A stretch of 47,494 nucleotides of DNA from Cyclobacteriaceae bacterium (lineage in GTDB: Bacteria; Bacteroidota; Bacteroidia; Cytophagales; Cyclobacteriaceae), in the NCBI GenBank assembly GCA_020832375.1, contig JAFIEW010000018.1:1-47494 (forward strand). Reading direction: 5' to 3'. Positions 27,450 to 36,097 of the stretch are shown here, piece after piece (the first letter of the stretch is position 1; each line of letters begins with the position of its first letter). A program made the position numbers and the translations under genes. The notes below the pieces were generated by a model. The model was not told where the DNA came from, made no database searches, and was given only the letters and a program-made list of their open reading frames with translations.

Positions 27450-28007
27450 TTACTCTTTACCTTCTGCCTCTGGCTCTTCAGATCCGCCTTCAGCTTCCTT
27501 AATCGCTTCAGCAGCCTCTGCAGCACTAGCTTTAGCTGCATCTTCAAGCTCTTGACGCTTCTTAGCAACAGCCTCTTCTCTAGCCTTACGCTTTTTAGTC
27601 TCAGCCTCTAACTGTACTTTCTCCTTCTCTGCTGCAGTCTGAGCTAATTTCTCTTTCTTGCCTTCGATCTGAGCATCTTTACCTTTCTTCCACTCTTCAA
27701 ACTTAGCATCCGCTTGTTCTTGAGTTAATGCACCTTTGATCACACCGATTTGCAAGTGCTTTCTGATCAAAACACCACGATAAGACAACATTGCCTTTAC
27801 AGTATCTGTAGGCTGAGCACCTTTCATCACCCAGTCAAAAGCCTTATCCTCATCAAGCGTAATGCTTGCAGGGTCGGTATTAGGGTTGTACTGTCCAATC
27901 CTTTCGATGAATCGACCGTCTCTTGGCGATCTTGCATCTGCAACTACGATATCGTAAATCGCTAATCTCTTGCGTCCTCGACGCGCTAATCTGATTTTTA
28001 CTGCCAT
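27450..28007 (-). CDS. rpsP: 30S ribosomal protein S16 with long charged C-terminal tail
   Basis: 185 residues. The conserved S16 core occupies about 1-85 ([52 protein letters not shown]). The remaining ~100 residues form a Lys/Glu/Ala-rich helix with runs such as [19 protein letters not shown], ending in a Gly/Glu-rich acidic tail. Such extensions are common in Bacteroidota S16. It heads the operon; a -7 box lies 53 bp upstream and a small hairpin lies in the leader. Confidence 0.97.
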   Translation of the reverse strand: MAVKIRLARRGRKRLAIYDIVVADARSPRDGRFIERIGQYNPNTDPASITLDEDKAFDWVMKGAQPTDTVKAMLSYRGVLIRKHLQIGVIKGALTQEQADAKFEEWKKGKDAQIEGKKEKLAQTAAEKEKVQLEAETKKRKAREEAVAKKRQELEDAAKASAAEAAEAIKEAEGGSEEPEAEGKE

Positions 28008-28031
28008 TTTAAATAAATGATTTGTGTGTTG

Positions 28032-28046
28032 GCGGAACCCGTCCGC
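28032..28046 (-). promoter_or_regulatory. Hairpin in the rpsP leader
   Basis: GCGGA-ACCCG-TCCGC, a 5-bp GC stem that stands out in an AT-rich leader, between the -7 box and the rpsP ATG. It could affect translation or mRNA stability. No ribosomal-protein binding site is recognised. Confidence 0.3.
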
Positions 28047-28059
28047 TTAATTAAGTGTG

Positions 28060-28067
28060 CAAAGATA
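28060..28067 (-). promoter_or_regulatory. -7 box of the rpsP-rimM-trmD operon
   Basis: TATCTTTGCA on the minus strand contains a perfect TAnnTTTG box, 53 bp upstream of the rpsP start. The -33 element is unclear. Confidence 0.55.
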
Positions 28068-28347
28068 ATAAATTTTTTATAATGCTCTCTTATTCAGTGT
28101 ACTTATTTTCAATTTTCATGCACATCATAGCATCCATCCCCAAATTGGTTCAATAGAAAGACCTCAGGTTCATAGAAAGCCTTAGAATAAGACTGAAACG
28201 CCGCTGATTTAACTAAAAATATTCATCCCGTAGCGACCTATCTATTTGTTGGAAGAATCATTAACCCCACAGGAGTAAACGATTACCGTACCCGCTCTAA
28301 TACATATTCGTAAAGCTTAGTCACCTCCTCATCTCATGCCATAAAAA
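28068..28347. other. Intergenic region upstream of rpsP
   Basis: No gene. A degraded form of the dispersed motif (CACCTCCTCATCTCATGCC) lies at 28322-28340, next to the terminator hairpin. Confidence 0.35.
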
Positions 28348-28376
28348 AACCTCTTACCAGTAAGTGATAAGAGGTT
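28348..28376 (-). terminator. Original terminator of typA, now displaced
   Basis: AACCTCTTA pairs with TAAGAGGTT, followed by seven T on the minus strand. Without the MITE at 28405-28710 this hairpin would start 28 bp downstream of the typA stop, so it is most simply typA's own terminator. Confidence 0.75.
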
Positions 28377-28404
28377 ATATATTGTTGATCAGGCATGATT
28401 ACAT

Positions 28405-28710
28405 AGGCTCTGCTTAAAAACAGCTAAATTGTTGATAAATAAACCATAAAGTCCAAACCTTATTTGTTTGAGTGCATAGTTTTTAAGCAAAAATAGTGAA
28501 AATGCTTGCACCAAAATGTCTGAGATCGACATTTTGTAGCTTAGCCCCAAGCATTATCGTGATTCGTAAATCGTAAGTGGTATTTATTAGAAAAAAGATT
28601 ATAAAGCTTGAAATATGCTTCTTGAAATATATCTTTTTCCCATAAAATAAGACAAGCGAAGCTTGTGCCGCCTCGAATCTGCAGTACTTGGGACTTTTTA
28701 AGCAAGCCCT
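28405..28710. mobile_element. MITE-like element, copy 2, inserted at the typA stop codon
   Basis: A 306-bp element related to that at 1073-1318. Ends are AGGCTCTGCTTAAAAA and, on the other side, the complement of AGGGCTTGCTTAAAAA. It is flanked by a perfect 4-bp duplication, ACAT on both sides (28401-28404 and 28711-28714). The middle differs from copy 1 and is about 60 bp longer. The last two bases of the element supply part of the typA TAG stop codon. Confidence 0.8.
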
Positions 28711-30511
28711 ACATACTTGCCATTGCCTTCTTGCGCTCATGCTCTTTCAAGAAGATTTTACGCATTCTGATTGTCTTTGGTGTGATCTCCAAATACTCAT
28801 CTTTCTGGATATATTCCATTGCTTCTTCCAAAGAAAACTTCTTTGCAGGTGCAATCTTACTATTATCATCAGAACCTGCAGCTCTCATATTGGTCAATTT
28901 CTTACCTTTCTGCACGTTCACTACGATATCATTCTCACGCGTATGCTGACCAATCACTTGACCTTCATAAACTACATCTCCCGGATCGATAAAGAAAACC
29001 CCTCTATCCTGAAGCTTATCTAAAGTATATGCTGTACAAGGCCCAGCCTCCATAGAAATCAACGATCCGTTGTTTCTTCCAGGCAAGTTACCTTTCCAAG
29101 GCTGATACTCTTTGAAGCGGTGATTCATAATCGCTTCACCCGCACTCAAGGTCAACACATTGTTTCTCAAACCAATGATGCCCCTAGAAGGAATTTCAAA
29201 CTCCAAATGCTGCAAGTCGCCTCTTGACTCCATCACGAGTAGTTCACCCTTTCTTTGAGTAGTGATCTCGATGATCTTACCAGCATACTCTTCAGGTAAA
29301 TCAATGGTCAAGTGCTCAATAGGCTCGTGCTTCTGGCCATCGATTTCTTTGATCAATACCTGCGGCTGACCTACCTGAAGCTCATAGCCTTCTCTTCTCA
29401 TGGTCTCGATCAATACTGACAAGTGCAGTACCCCTCTACCATAAACCAAGAATTTATCTTCAGAATTCGTGTTTTCTATACGAAGCGCAAGGTTTTTCTC
29501 AGTTTCCTTGTACAATCTATCTCTTAGGTGGCGAGAAGTTACAAACTTACCCTCTTGACCGAAAAATGGTGAGTTGTTGATGGTAAAGAGCATATTCATG
29601 GTAGGCTCATCGATAGAGATACGCGGTAGTGGCTCAGGATTTTCCAAGTCTACAATCGTATCTCCGATATCAAAACCATCAAGTCCTACTACTGCACAAA
29701 TATCACCCGCTTTCACTTGCTTCACTTTCTCTTTTCCAAGACCAGTAAATATGTGAAGTTCTTTAATCCTTACCTTATCGATCTTGCCATCTTCGCGAGA
29801 AATACCCACTTGCTGACCTTCATTTAACTCACCTCGGTACACCCTTCCGATAGCAATTCTACCCACAAAGCTTGAAAAGTCAAGATTGGTAATTTGCATC
29901 TGCACTGGGCCTTCCGGTCCTGGCGCTTCAGGTATGGTTTTTAAGATCTCGTCTAAAAGCGGAAAAATATCTTCTGTAGGTTTTGTCCAGTCGGTGCTCA
30001 TCCAGCCTTGCTTGCTTGAACCATAAATGGTCACAAAGTCAAGCTGCTCCTCATTGGCCTCAAGGTTAAACATCAAGTCAAAAATCTGCTCTTGCACCTC
30101 ATCAGGGCGACAGTTGGGTTTGTCAACCTTATTGACAACCACGATTGGTTTCAAGCCTAAGCCCAAAGCCTTACCCAATACAAATCGGGTCTGTGGCATT
30201 GCACCTTCAAAGGCATCAACCAGCAAAAGTACACCGTCGGCCATTTTCAACACTCGTTCTACCTCACCACCAAAGTCGGCGTGACCAGGAGTATCGATAA
30301 TGTTGATTTTTGTGTCTTTGTATCTTACAGAAACGTTCTTTGCTAGAATTGTAATCCCGCGCTCTCTTTCCAGATCGTTATTATCTAGAATCAGCTCCCC
30401 TCCTTCAGTCTGCTTCTCTTGCGATTGCGTTGCGTAAATGATTTTGTCAACCAAGGTCGTTTTACCGTGGTCTACGTGGGCGATGATCGCCACATTGCGA
30501 ATACTACTCAT
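28709..30511 (-). CDS. typA: GTP-binding protein TypA/BipA
   Basis: 600 residues, a ribosome-associated translational GTPase linked to 50S assembly and stress. G1 AHVDHGKTTL (about 11-20), G2 with RERGITI, G3 DTPGHADFGGE, G4 NKVDKP. Domains II, III and V and the TypA-specific C-terminal domain follow, with GDVVYEGQVIGQH near 500. The start was set at 30511 (MSSIRNVAII), the usual N-terminus; an in-frame ATG at 30538 would add nine residues and run over the promoter. The TAG stop is formed at the junction with the MITE. Confidence 0.97.
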   Translation of the reverse strand: MSSIRNVAIIAHVDHGKTTLVDKIIYATQSQEKQTEGGELILDNNDLERERGITILAKNVSVRYKDTKINIIDTPGHADFGGEVERVLKMADGVLLLVDAFEGAMPQTRFVLGKALGLGLKPIVVVNKVDKPNCRPDEVQEQIFDLMFNLEANEEQLDFVTIYGSSKQGWMSTDWTKPTEDIFPLLDEILKTIPEAPGPEGPVQMQITNLDFSSFVGRIAIGRVYRGELNEGQQVGISREDGKIDKVRIKELHIFTGLGKEKVKQVKAGDICAVVGLDGFDIGDTIVDLENPEPLPRISIDEPTMNMLFTINNSPFFGQEGKFVTSRHLRDRLYKETEKNLALRIENTNSEDKFLVYGRGVLHLSVLIETMRREGYELQVGQPQVLIKEIDGQKHEPIEHLTIDLPEEYAGKIIEITTQRKGELLVMESRGDLQHLEFEIPSRGIIGLRNNVLTLSAGEAIMNHRFKEYQPWKGNLPGRNNGSLISMEAGPCTAYTLDKLQDRGVFFIDPGDVVYEGQVIGQHTRENDIVVNVQKGKKLTNMRAAGSDDNSKIAPAKKFSLEEAMEYIQKDEYLEITPKTIRMRKIFLKEHERKKAMASM

Positions 30512-30535
30512 TGTTAAGCACTTATAATTAGGGTG

Positions 30536-30543
30536 CAAAAGTA
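30536..30543 (-). promoter_or_regulatory. -7 box of typA
   Basis: TACTTTTGCA on the minus strand, 25 bp upstream of the ATG at 30511, is a near-ideal Bacteroidota -7 box. Its position supports the shorter typA start. Confidence 0.6.
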
Positions 30544-31213
30544 GACATTTTATTTGACAATCTTTCTTTTGTCTACATTATAATTATATTAACTCTGCCT
30601 TTATGACCCCTCTTATGATTTCAGAAAATGCTCTTAATCAAGCTATTGCTCGATTTTCATCAATTGAGAGCCCCCCAATGAGCCAACAAAACAGACATCA
30701 CCCAGGCGTATTTTTAAGCCTTTTTCTCTTTTTTTTGGGATGAGAACGCTCTCAAACTGTATCACGGCATCCATATATTCTTGATCGTCGAAGCTGCCTC
30801 CTATCTCTGATAAGAAGCAGGCCAAAACACACAAAAAAATCACAATCTTTCCAAACTCTTGAGCTTTTTACTGTCAAATGCAAATCATTGAAAGTGCGAT
30901 ATAAGTGATTTGATGTCAACACACCCAGATAGGTGCCATTCTTTCAGGTCTTTTGTACTATCGCAAAGAAGGCACAGGACTTTACTCTGTGCTATACTAT
31001 GTCGCTCATTCAGCGCTTTATCTGAAAATAGAAAATTTTGTTAAATGTTAACGTGAAACAATTATGAATAATATCTAGCAAGATTGTACCTACCCTTTGG
31101 CTTAAAGGCTTTCACAATGTTTGGCACGGAGTAAGGCAGTGAATAATTTCCTTGCTCATTTCAACCTGTATAAAGCGAAAAGTGCTGGCGCTACTCACTG
31201 CGCACTATCCGTT
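30544..31213. other. Intergenic region with degraded sequence
   Basis: About 670 bp. A minus-strand ORF at 30643-30843 (66 codons, GTG start, begins with a hydrophobic LCVLACFL stretch) might be a lipoprotein remnant, but has no motif and was not called. Around 30960-31022 there are words similar to 1373-1462. No RNA gene was recognised. Confidence 0.35.
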
Positions 31214-31234
31214 ACCCCCTCATCCCACGCAAAA
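31214..31234. repeat. Copy of dispersed motif ACCCCCTCATCCCACGCAAA
   Basis: A 21-nt exact match, inverted, to 36360-36380, and a close match to 25097-25118. It lies 3 bp beyond the stop codon of the hydrolase gene. Confidence 0.6.
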
Positions 31235-31237
31235 CAA

Positions 31238-32101
31238 CTAGTCTCGCTTTATAAAATCAATAGTCTTCTTTACCACAAATTCCATTTGATCACTTAGTCG
31301 ATCTGCTTCAAAGGGGTGCCCCACGCCAAAAGTATGATCAGCACCATCCAAGACCTCTAACTCCGCATCGGGTCTTACCTTCTTGAGGCGATGTGCCATC
31401 TCAACAGGTACGGTAGGGTCGGCGGTACCATGAAATATGGCAATGCGACCTTTGATGTGCTTAGCTCGCTCTAGCACTGTGAGGCGGTCACGATGCTCGT
31501 CAAACTCCTCCACCGAGCTATACTTTACAGGCATGAGCTGTCCTGTGCGAGCGTTGGGCAGATGGATAATACCTTCCTTTTTCCAGTGGGCAAGGGTTTT
31601 CTCATCCCACATAGCTGCATAATCGGTTACTCCCGCCCAGCTGCTTACCGAGCGGATGCGTGATTCCTCGGATGACTTCAATAAGGCTATTCCCCCTCCT
31701 CGACTGTGACCGATGAGGTGTAGGCGACTCAAGTCGATATCATACTTTTTATCCCACCCGTCGGCGTGGATGTGATCGATGAGGTCTTGTAGATCATTGA
31801 GTTCTTTTAAGAGGCTATTGTCGGCAAAGGCATCAAGGTCGGCAAAGTCCTGTGGCTGTTCGGCGGTGGTACCATTGTGCGACATATCAAACTTCAAAAA
31901 AGCAATGCCAGAAGCGGCGAAAATCTGAGCAACCAAAGGAAATGGCCCCCACTCCTTAAAACCCTTGAATCCATGAACAAAGACCGCTAATGGAAAGTTA
32001 TTACCTTGATTGGGAAGACTTAAATCATATCGGATGTCACGATTGTGATGAGAAGAAGGGATAATAGATGCCAATGATCGAATAGATTTTAAAATTCTCA
32101 T
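31238..32101 (-). CDS. Alpha/beta hydrolase (dienelactone hydrolase / prolyl oligopeptidase-like)
   Basis: A 287-residue hydrolase. It begins with core strands ending in AVFVHGFKGFKEWG (oxyanion loop). The nucleophile elbow is GHSRGGG (about 132-138), the acid lies in HGTADPTVP (about 230) and the His in GADHTFG (about 260). The substrate is unknown. The ATG at 32101 is preferred over 32137 because the ispB-like gene's promoter boxes at 32103-32130 would otherwise lie inside this gene; the 12 extra residues are not conserved-looking. Confidence 0.88.
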   Translation of the reverse strand: MRILKSIRSLASIIPSSHHNRDIRYDLSLPNQGNNFPLAVFVHGFKGFKEWGPFPLVAQIFAASGIAFLKFDMSHNGTTAEQPQDFADLDAFADNSLLKELNDLQDLIDHIHADGWDKKYDIDLSRLHLIGHSRGGGIALLKSSEESRIRSVSSWAGVTDYAAMWDEKTLAHWKKEGIIHLPNARTGQLMPVKYSSVEEFDEHRDRLTVLERAKHIKGRIAIFHGTADPTVPVEMAHRLKKVRPDAELEVLDGADHTFGVGHPFEADRLSDQMEFVVKKTIDFIKRD

Positions 32102-32102
32102 A

Positions 32103-32130
32103 TTGCTTATGGTTTTTGTTTTTAGCTTTG
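32103..32130 (+). promoter_or_regulatory. Promoter of the polyprenyl synthase gene
   Basis: TTG at 32103-32105 and TAGCTTTG at 32123-32130, spaced 17 bp apart, match the Bacteroidota -33/-7 pattern (TTTG, about 19 bp, TAnnTTTG). The -7 box lies 33 bp upstream of the ATG. Confidence 0.5.
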
Positions 32131-32163
32131 TAGTCAATTTATGTTTAGTATTACGATTAATTT

Positions 32164-33144
32164 ATGATCAAGACCCGCTCCCTTAAAGAAATTCAGGCAC
32201 CTATAGCCGGTGAAATGAAAGATTTCGAAAAGAAATTCAGGTCTTTTATGCATACGGATGTAATGCTGTTGGATAAAATCATGAATTATATCGTGAAGCG
32301 TAAAGGTAAGCAAATGCGTCCGATGTTTGTTTTCTTTACTGCAGGCATGGTGAAAGGAATCAATGAGACTACCTACAGAGGTGCTGCCTTGATCGAACTA
32401 TTGCATACGGCCACGCTCGTGCACGATGACGTAGTGGATGATGCCAACTACCGCAGAGGCTTCTTTTCTATCAACGCACTTTGGAAAAATAAGATTGCCG
32501 TTTTAGTGGGAGACTACCTCCTGAGCCGCGGCTTATTGCTTTCAGTAGACCATGGTGACTTCGATTTACTCAAAATTGTCTCTGAAGCGGTGCGAGAAAT
32601 GAGCGAAGGCGAACTACTGCAGATTGAAAAAGCGCGAAACTTGGACATCGACGAAGAGGTCTACTATGAGATCATCCGACAGAAGACGGCTTCGCTCATC
32701 TCTAGCTGTTGCGCCGTCGGTGCTTCCTCTGCAGGAGGATCAAAAGAAGAGGTAGATGGTATGAAGCTCTTTGGCGAAAAGGTGGGAATGGCCTTTCAAA
32801 TAAAAGATGACCTCTTCGACTATGGCACCCAAGAGATTGGCAAGCCATTGGGCATCGACATCAAAGAAAAAAAGATGACGCTGCCGCTTATCTATGCATT
32901 GCGCAATGCTGAGAAATCTCAAAGAAAATCTATCTTAAAAACTATTAAGAACAAAAGCGACGAGCCTAAAAAGGTAGCTGAAGTAATTGATTTTGTAAAG
33001 GCTTCTGGCGGCATTGATTATGCAGTAAAAGTGATGAACGACTACTATGAGCAGGCCATGCAGATGCTTGAATCATATCCTGAGTCGGCTTACAAAGAAT
33101 CGCTCCGCGACTTGGTAACCTTTACTATCGAGCGAAAAAGGTAA
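32164..33144 (+). CDS. All-trans polyprenyl diphosphate synthase (octaprenyl/heptaprenyl type)
   Basis: A 326-residue isoprenyl chain elongase. The first Asp-rich motif is LVHDDVVDDANYRRG (about 86-100) and the second is KDDLFDYG (about 214-221), with GKQMRPMFVFF near 44. It condenses IPP onto allylic diphosphates to make the side chain of the respiratory quinone (menaquinone in Bacteroidota). The small residues before the first motif leave a deep chain-length pocket, which suggests a long product, but exact length cannot be read. Confidence 0.93.
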   Translation: MIKTRSLKEIQAPIAGEMKDFEKKFRSFMHTDVMLLDKIMNYIVKRKGKQMRPMFVFFTAGMVKGINETTYRGAALIELLHTATLVHDDVVDDANYRRGFFSINALWKNKIAVLVGDYLLSRGLLLSVDHGDFDLLKIVSEAVREMSEGELLQIEKARNLDIDEEVYYEIIRQKTASLISSCCAVGASSAGGSKEEVDGMKLFGEKVGMAFQIKDDLFDYGTQEIGKPLGIDIKEKKMTLPLIYALRNAEKSQRKSILKTIKNKSDEPKKVAEVIDFVKASGGIDYAVKVMNDYYEQAMQMLESYPESAYKESLRDLVTFTIERKR

Positions 33145-33167
33145 GAAGGGTTTCTAATACTTCATTC

Positions 33168-33404
33168 ACCCCACCAAAGCGGATGAGCAAAATAGGCGAA
33201 GCAAATCAAGGATCCTTACTTTCAAAAAAACTGCGCATACTAGCCTCTTTAGCAAGGCGGCTTGAGCCCCTTGCAGTAGCGTGCTTAAAGGGAAGAGGTT
33301 GAACATCAGATACCCACCGCTAAAGCGGATGGACAAAACAGGCAAAGCAAATCAAGCATTTTTAATTTCATAAAATATGAGAAATTTGGCTTTGGTAGCT
33401 AGGC
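33168..33404. repeat. ~143-bp tandem repeat, copies 1 and 2 (copy 2 truncated)
   Basis: Non-coding repeat. A unit begins CCCACC(GCT/ACC)AAAGCGG, contains GGCAAAGCAAATCAAG and the hairpin GCAAGG-CGGCTTTAGCC-CCTTGC, and ends GAGGTTGAACATCAGATA. Copy 1 is 33168-33312. Copy 2 starts at 33313 and loses similarity at about 33404, where the toxin-antitoxin region begins. Copy 1 has the GGATCCTTACTTTC variant of the middle part. Confidence 0.8.
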
Positions 33405-33464
33405 GGTTTTGTTTTTTATACTGGAATGTTTGTAAAAATCTGGCAATTAGTATTCAAAATCGAG

Positions 33465-33796
33465 CTAAAGCAAACCTGCATTTTTCATTAATATCAAAAT
33501 TTGACCCTTCGTTAAATTTTGAATCTTACTTTTATCGTAAATGTGAATTAAATATACCTCATACTCTTGATTCACGATAAAGTAAATTAACCTTGCTCCC
33601 GATGACTTTCCTTTTCCTTTTGAAGAGATAGCTAAACGTAATTTGAAAACCTGATTCCCCAAAGATGTCCCTATAAATGGATTTATTCTCAATTGATCAG
33701 CTATCAACCTTAGGTCCTCTTTAAATGAAGGATATTTCTTCTGTAGTTCTTAGCTAAAATTTTAAACTCGGGTGTTAGAATGATGCTATATTTCAT
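33465..33796 (-). pseudogene. RelE/ParE-type toxin, frameshifted
   Basis: An mRNA-interferase-like toxin of the RelE/ParE superfamily. The ATG at 33796 lies inside the end of the antitoxin gene (11-bp overlap), giving MKYSIILTPEFKILAK and then a shift near 33746-33751. The remaining frame reads LQKKYPSFKEDLRLIADQ and continues to 33465 (SGARLIYFIVNQEYEVYLIHIYDKS). One extra A in AAGAAC would restore a continuous ~109-residue protein of normal length. It is either a real disruption, a sequencing error, or (less likely) a programmed shift. The last part could in principle still be made from a TTG at 33707, but it would lack the first strand and helix. Confidence 0.82.
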
Positions 33797-33986
33797 CTAA
33801 GAAATCATCTAAAGTTTGTTTTGGTAACTTTCCTTCTTGCATTAATTTGACCTCCGCAAAGCTTCTTTCTATTTGCAAAAACTCTTGTTTATCAACTTGA
33901 TCAATCCTTACATAATCTAAAGTTTCAAGAAACTTCAAAAGTGTATCATACTTTTTTTCCTCTACGTTTAGTGTAATTTGTCTCAT
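33786..33986 (-). CDS. Antitoxin of the toxin-antitoxin pair
   Basis: 66 residues: an N-terminal strand-like segment (MRQITLNVEEKKYDTLLKFL) and an acidic C-terminus (KQTLDDFLDEI), typical of the short antitoxins paired with RelE/ParE toxins in Bacteroidota. It precedes and overlaps the toxin, the classical order. It is intact while the toxin is not, the tolerated direction of decay. It probably also represses its own promoter in the 33987-34121 gap, but no operator was recognised. Confidence 0.8.
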   Translation of the reverse strand: MRQITLNVEEKKYDTLLKFLETLDYVRIDQVDKQEFLQIERSFAEVKLMQEGKLPKQTLDDFLDEI

Positions 33987-34121
33987 AATAAGATGCTTTA
34001 AACAAAATGTTAATTAAATGCAAAACGTGTATACATAGCGTTTAGCTCCATAAAATAAGTAAAAGTTATGAAGCCTTGGTGTTTTTTATGATTTTCTTTA
34101 ATATTTTAACAGTCTCTATGA

Positions 34122-34535
34122 CCCACCACCAAAGCGGATGGACAAAACAGGCAAAGCAAATCAAGCATTTTTAATTTTACAGAAAGCTTTTGAATCCTCG
34201 CCTCTAAAGCAAGGCGGCTTTAGCCCCTTGCATTAGCATGCTTATAGAGGTTGAACATCAGATACCCACCGCTAAAGCGGATGGGCAAAATAGGCGAAGA
34301 AAGTCAAGCATTTTTAATTTCACAGAAAGTTTTTGAATCCTAGCCTCTGTAGCAAGGCGGCTTTAGCCCCTTGCATTAGCATGCTTATAAAGATTGAACA
34401 TCTGAGACCCACCACCAAAGCGGGATGAGCAAAACAGGCAAAGCCAATCAAGGATCCTTACTTTCAAAAAATCTGCGTATACTAGTCTCTGCAGCAAGGC
34501 AGCTAGAGCCACTTTCATCAATTAGCGCCGCAAAG
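34122..34535. repeat. ~143-bp tandem repeat, copies 3, 4 and 5
   Basis: Copies start at 34122, 34265 and 34408, an exact period of 143 bp. Copies 3 and 4 have the CATTTTTAATTTYACAGAAAG middle, like copy 2. Copy 5 has the GGATCCTTACTTTC variant, like copy 1, and decays after about 34520. All carry the AAAGCGG start, and copies 3 and 4 keep the GCAAGG/CCTTGC hairpin intact. No ORF spans the units. Confidence 0.82.
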
Positions 34536-34614
34536 CATGCGCTTTTTAACAAGAATTCAATCAACATCTTTTAGGAAAGAAACATATTGGCTATTTTAAG
34601 CAAATCCTAAAACC

Positions 34615-36097
34615 CTAATAAGAATCAAAGCGATAGGTGAAGGCGATGGTGCCTATTCTTGTTTCCCTGTCAAATATGCGGGTTTGCTCAAATACGCCCT
34701 CCTCCCATGAAGTAATCACGAAGCGGTGGGTATTGAAGATATCACTTACATTGATGCTAATGGTGGCTTTTTTGTCCCAAAAGTTTCTTTTGATACCTGC
34801 ATTGATCGAATAGATCGGTTCGATATCGGCCTGTGGGCGCACTCTTGGCCCTGTGTAGTGCGCCTGAATCTGCACATCAAACCAATCGGGGATTTTGAAG
34901 CTGGTCAGCAAATTGAAGTTGTAGCTGATATTGCTATTGGTGAAACTCTCTTGAATGTTTCCTCCATCAATTTGATTGCGAAATACGCTGCTAGTTAGGG
35001 TGGCATCCCACCAATTGACAGGGTTGAACTGATTGATCACCTCCACTCCTGTGGCATAACGGATGTTGGCATTTTCCCAATTGCGAATGACGGCGTCTTC
35101 ATTCCCCGGAAAGTCTCTAATTATTCTGCTCAAGACCGCGGTGGTGGTTCGATGGAAAAGTGATATCGATGTGAAGAAATATTTACCCTCATTGAGCCAG
35201 CTCAGCTCATAAGAATCGGTAAGCTCAGGGTCAAGCATCGGGTTGCCTATACTTAGGTTGAGAGGATCTCTCACATTAAAAAAATCGGTAAGCGACCATG
35301 TACGCGGCCTACGAATTCTTCTCGTATAGTTTAACTGAACAGATCGCGTTTCGCTCAAGTCATAGGAGGTGTATACGCTAGGAAATAGATTGAAATAATT
35401 GTTGATAAATACATCAGCTGATACCCCCTACTCCCTCGGCATCGTATTTCGAAGATGGATTGGTAATGAGCTCTACCGACTCTATGGTATTGGCAGGAAA
35501 CTGACCGAGCACTCCCTCGGTATCATCAGCAGTCAAATTGGTTGGTCTGGCATCGATATAGATCAAAATATCTCCCGACCCGCGCATGGCGATGTTGCCA
35601 TCTTCATCTACTTGCACAGAAGGCAAAGTTTCCATCAGCTCTACTGCAGTACCCCCCTCAGATACGATGCTATTTTCTACATTAAAAGTACGCTTGTCTA
35701 TATCATTGTCAAAGAGCGGCTCTGTAGCTTCAATCTCCACCTCCTCAAGTAGCTTTGACTCCTCCACCAAGGCTATCTTACCCATTTTCTTTGCAGATCG
35801 GCGCAGTCTTACTTTTTCATAATGCTCACCATAACCTACAAATCCTGCACGCAATATATATTCGCCACGCTCTGCTTTCAATTTAAAATTACCATCCAAA
35901 TTCGTTTGCGCTCCCGTTACCACAGACGAGTCTTCAGGAGAGAGCAATGCCACATTAGCAAACTCAATCGCATCGCCGCTCTCCCTATCTACTAGCCTGC
36001 CACTCAGAGTTACCTGAGCATGGGTAGAATGTAGACTCATTACAAGTAAAACAAAAAATAAAAGGCTGAAAATTAATGTTTTGTAGATGTACTTCAT
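34615..36097 (-). pseudogene. TonB-dependent outer-membrane receptor (outer membrane beta-barrel family), internal deletion
   Basis: The N-terminal piece starts at 36097 (MKYIYKTLIFSLLFFVLL signal peptide), then a carboxypeptidase-like domain (VTLSGRLVDRESGDAIEFAN) and a TonB plug (PSVQVDEDGNIAMRGSGDIL, IESVELITNPSSKYDAEGVG) and hits a stop at 35414. The C-terminal barrel piece is open in another frame from about 35418 (ADVFINNYFNLFPSVYTSYD) to 34615, ending with the terminal strand IGTIAFTYRFDSY. The two pieces meet within a few bases, whereas the family has roughly 300 more residues in between. So the middle of the barrel has been deleted with a frame change, and the gene is dead. Confidence 0.88.

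Noticed and set aside
28483-28740. Minus-strand ORF of 85 codons
   Set aside because: Lies largely inside the MITE and overlaps the typA end; no conserved features.
30643-30843. 66-codon minus-strand ORF with hydrophobic start, possible lipoprotein
   Set aside because: GTG start, no recognisable domain or lipobox in the right context, surrounded by degraded sequence; a remnant at best.
33377-33580. 67-codon + strand ORF overlapping the toxin
   Set aside because: Runs from repeat copy 2 into the antisense of the toxin; the toxin frame on the other strand has clear family similarity.
33168-34535. Integron attC-like sites (GGTTGAAC near the unit ends resembles a GTTRRRY core)
   Set aside because: No matching inverse core at the other end of the unit was found and no integrase is in the window.
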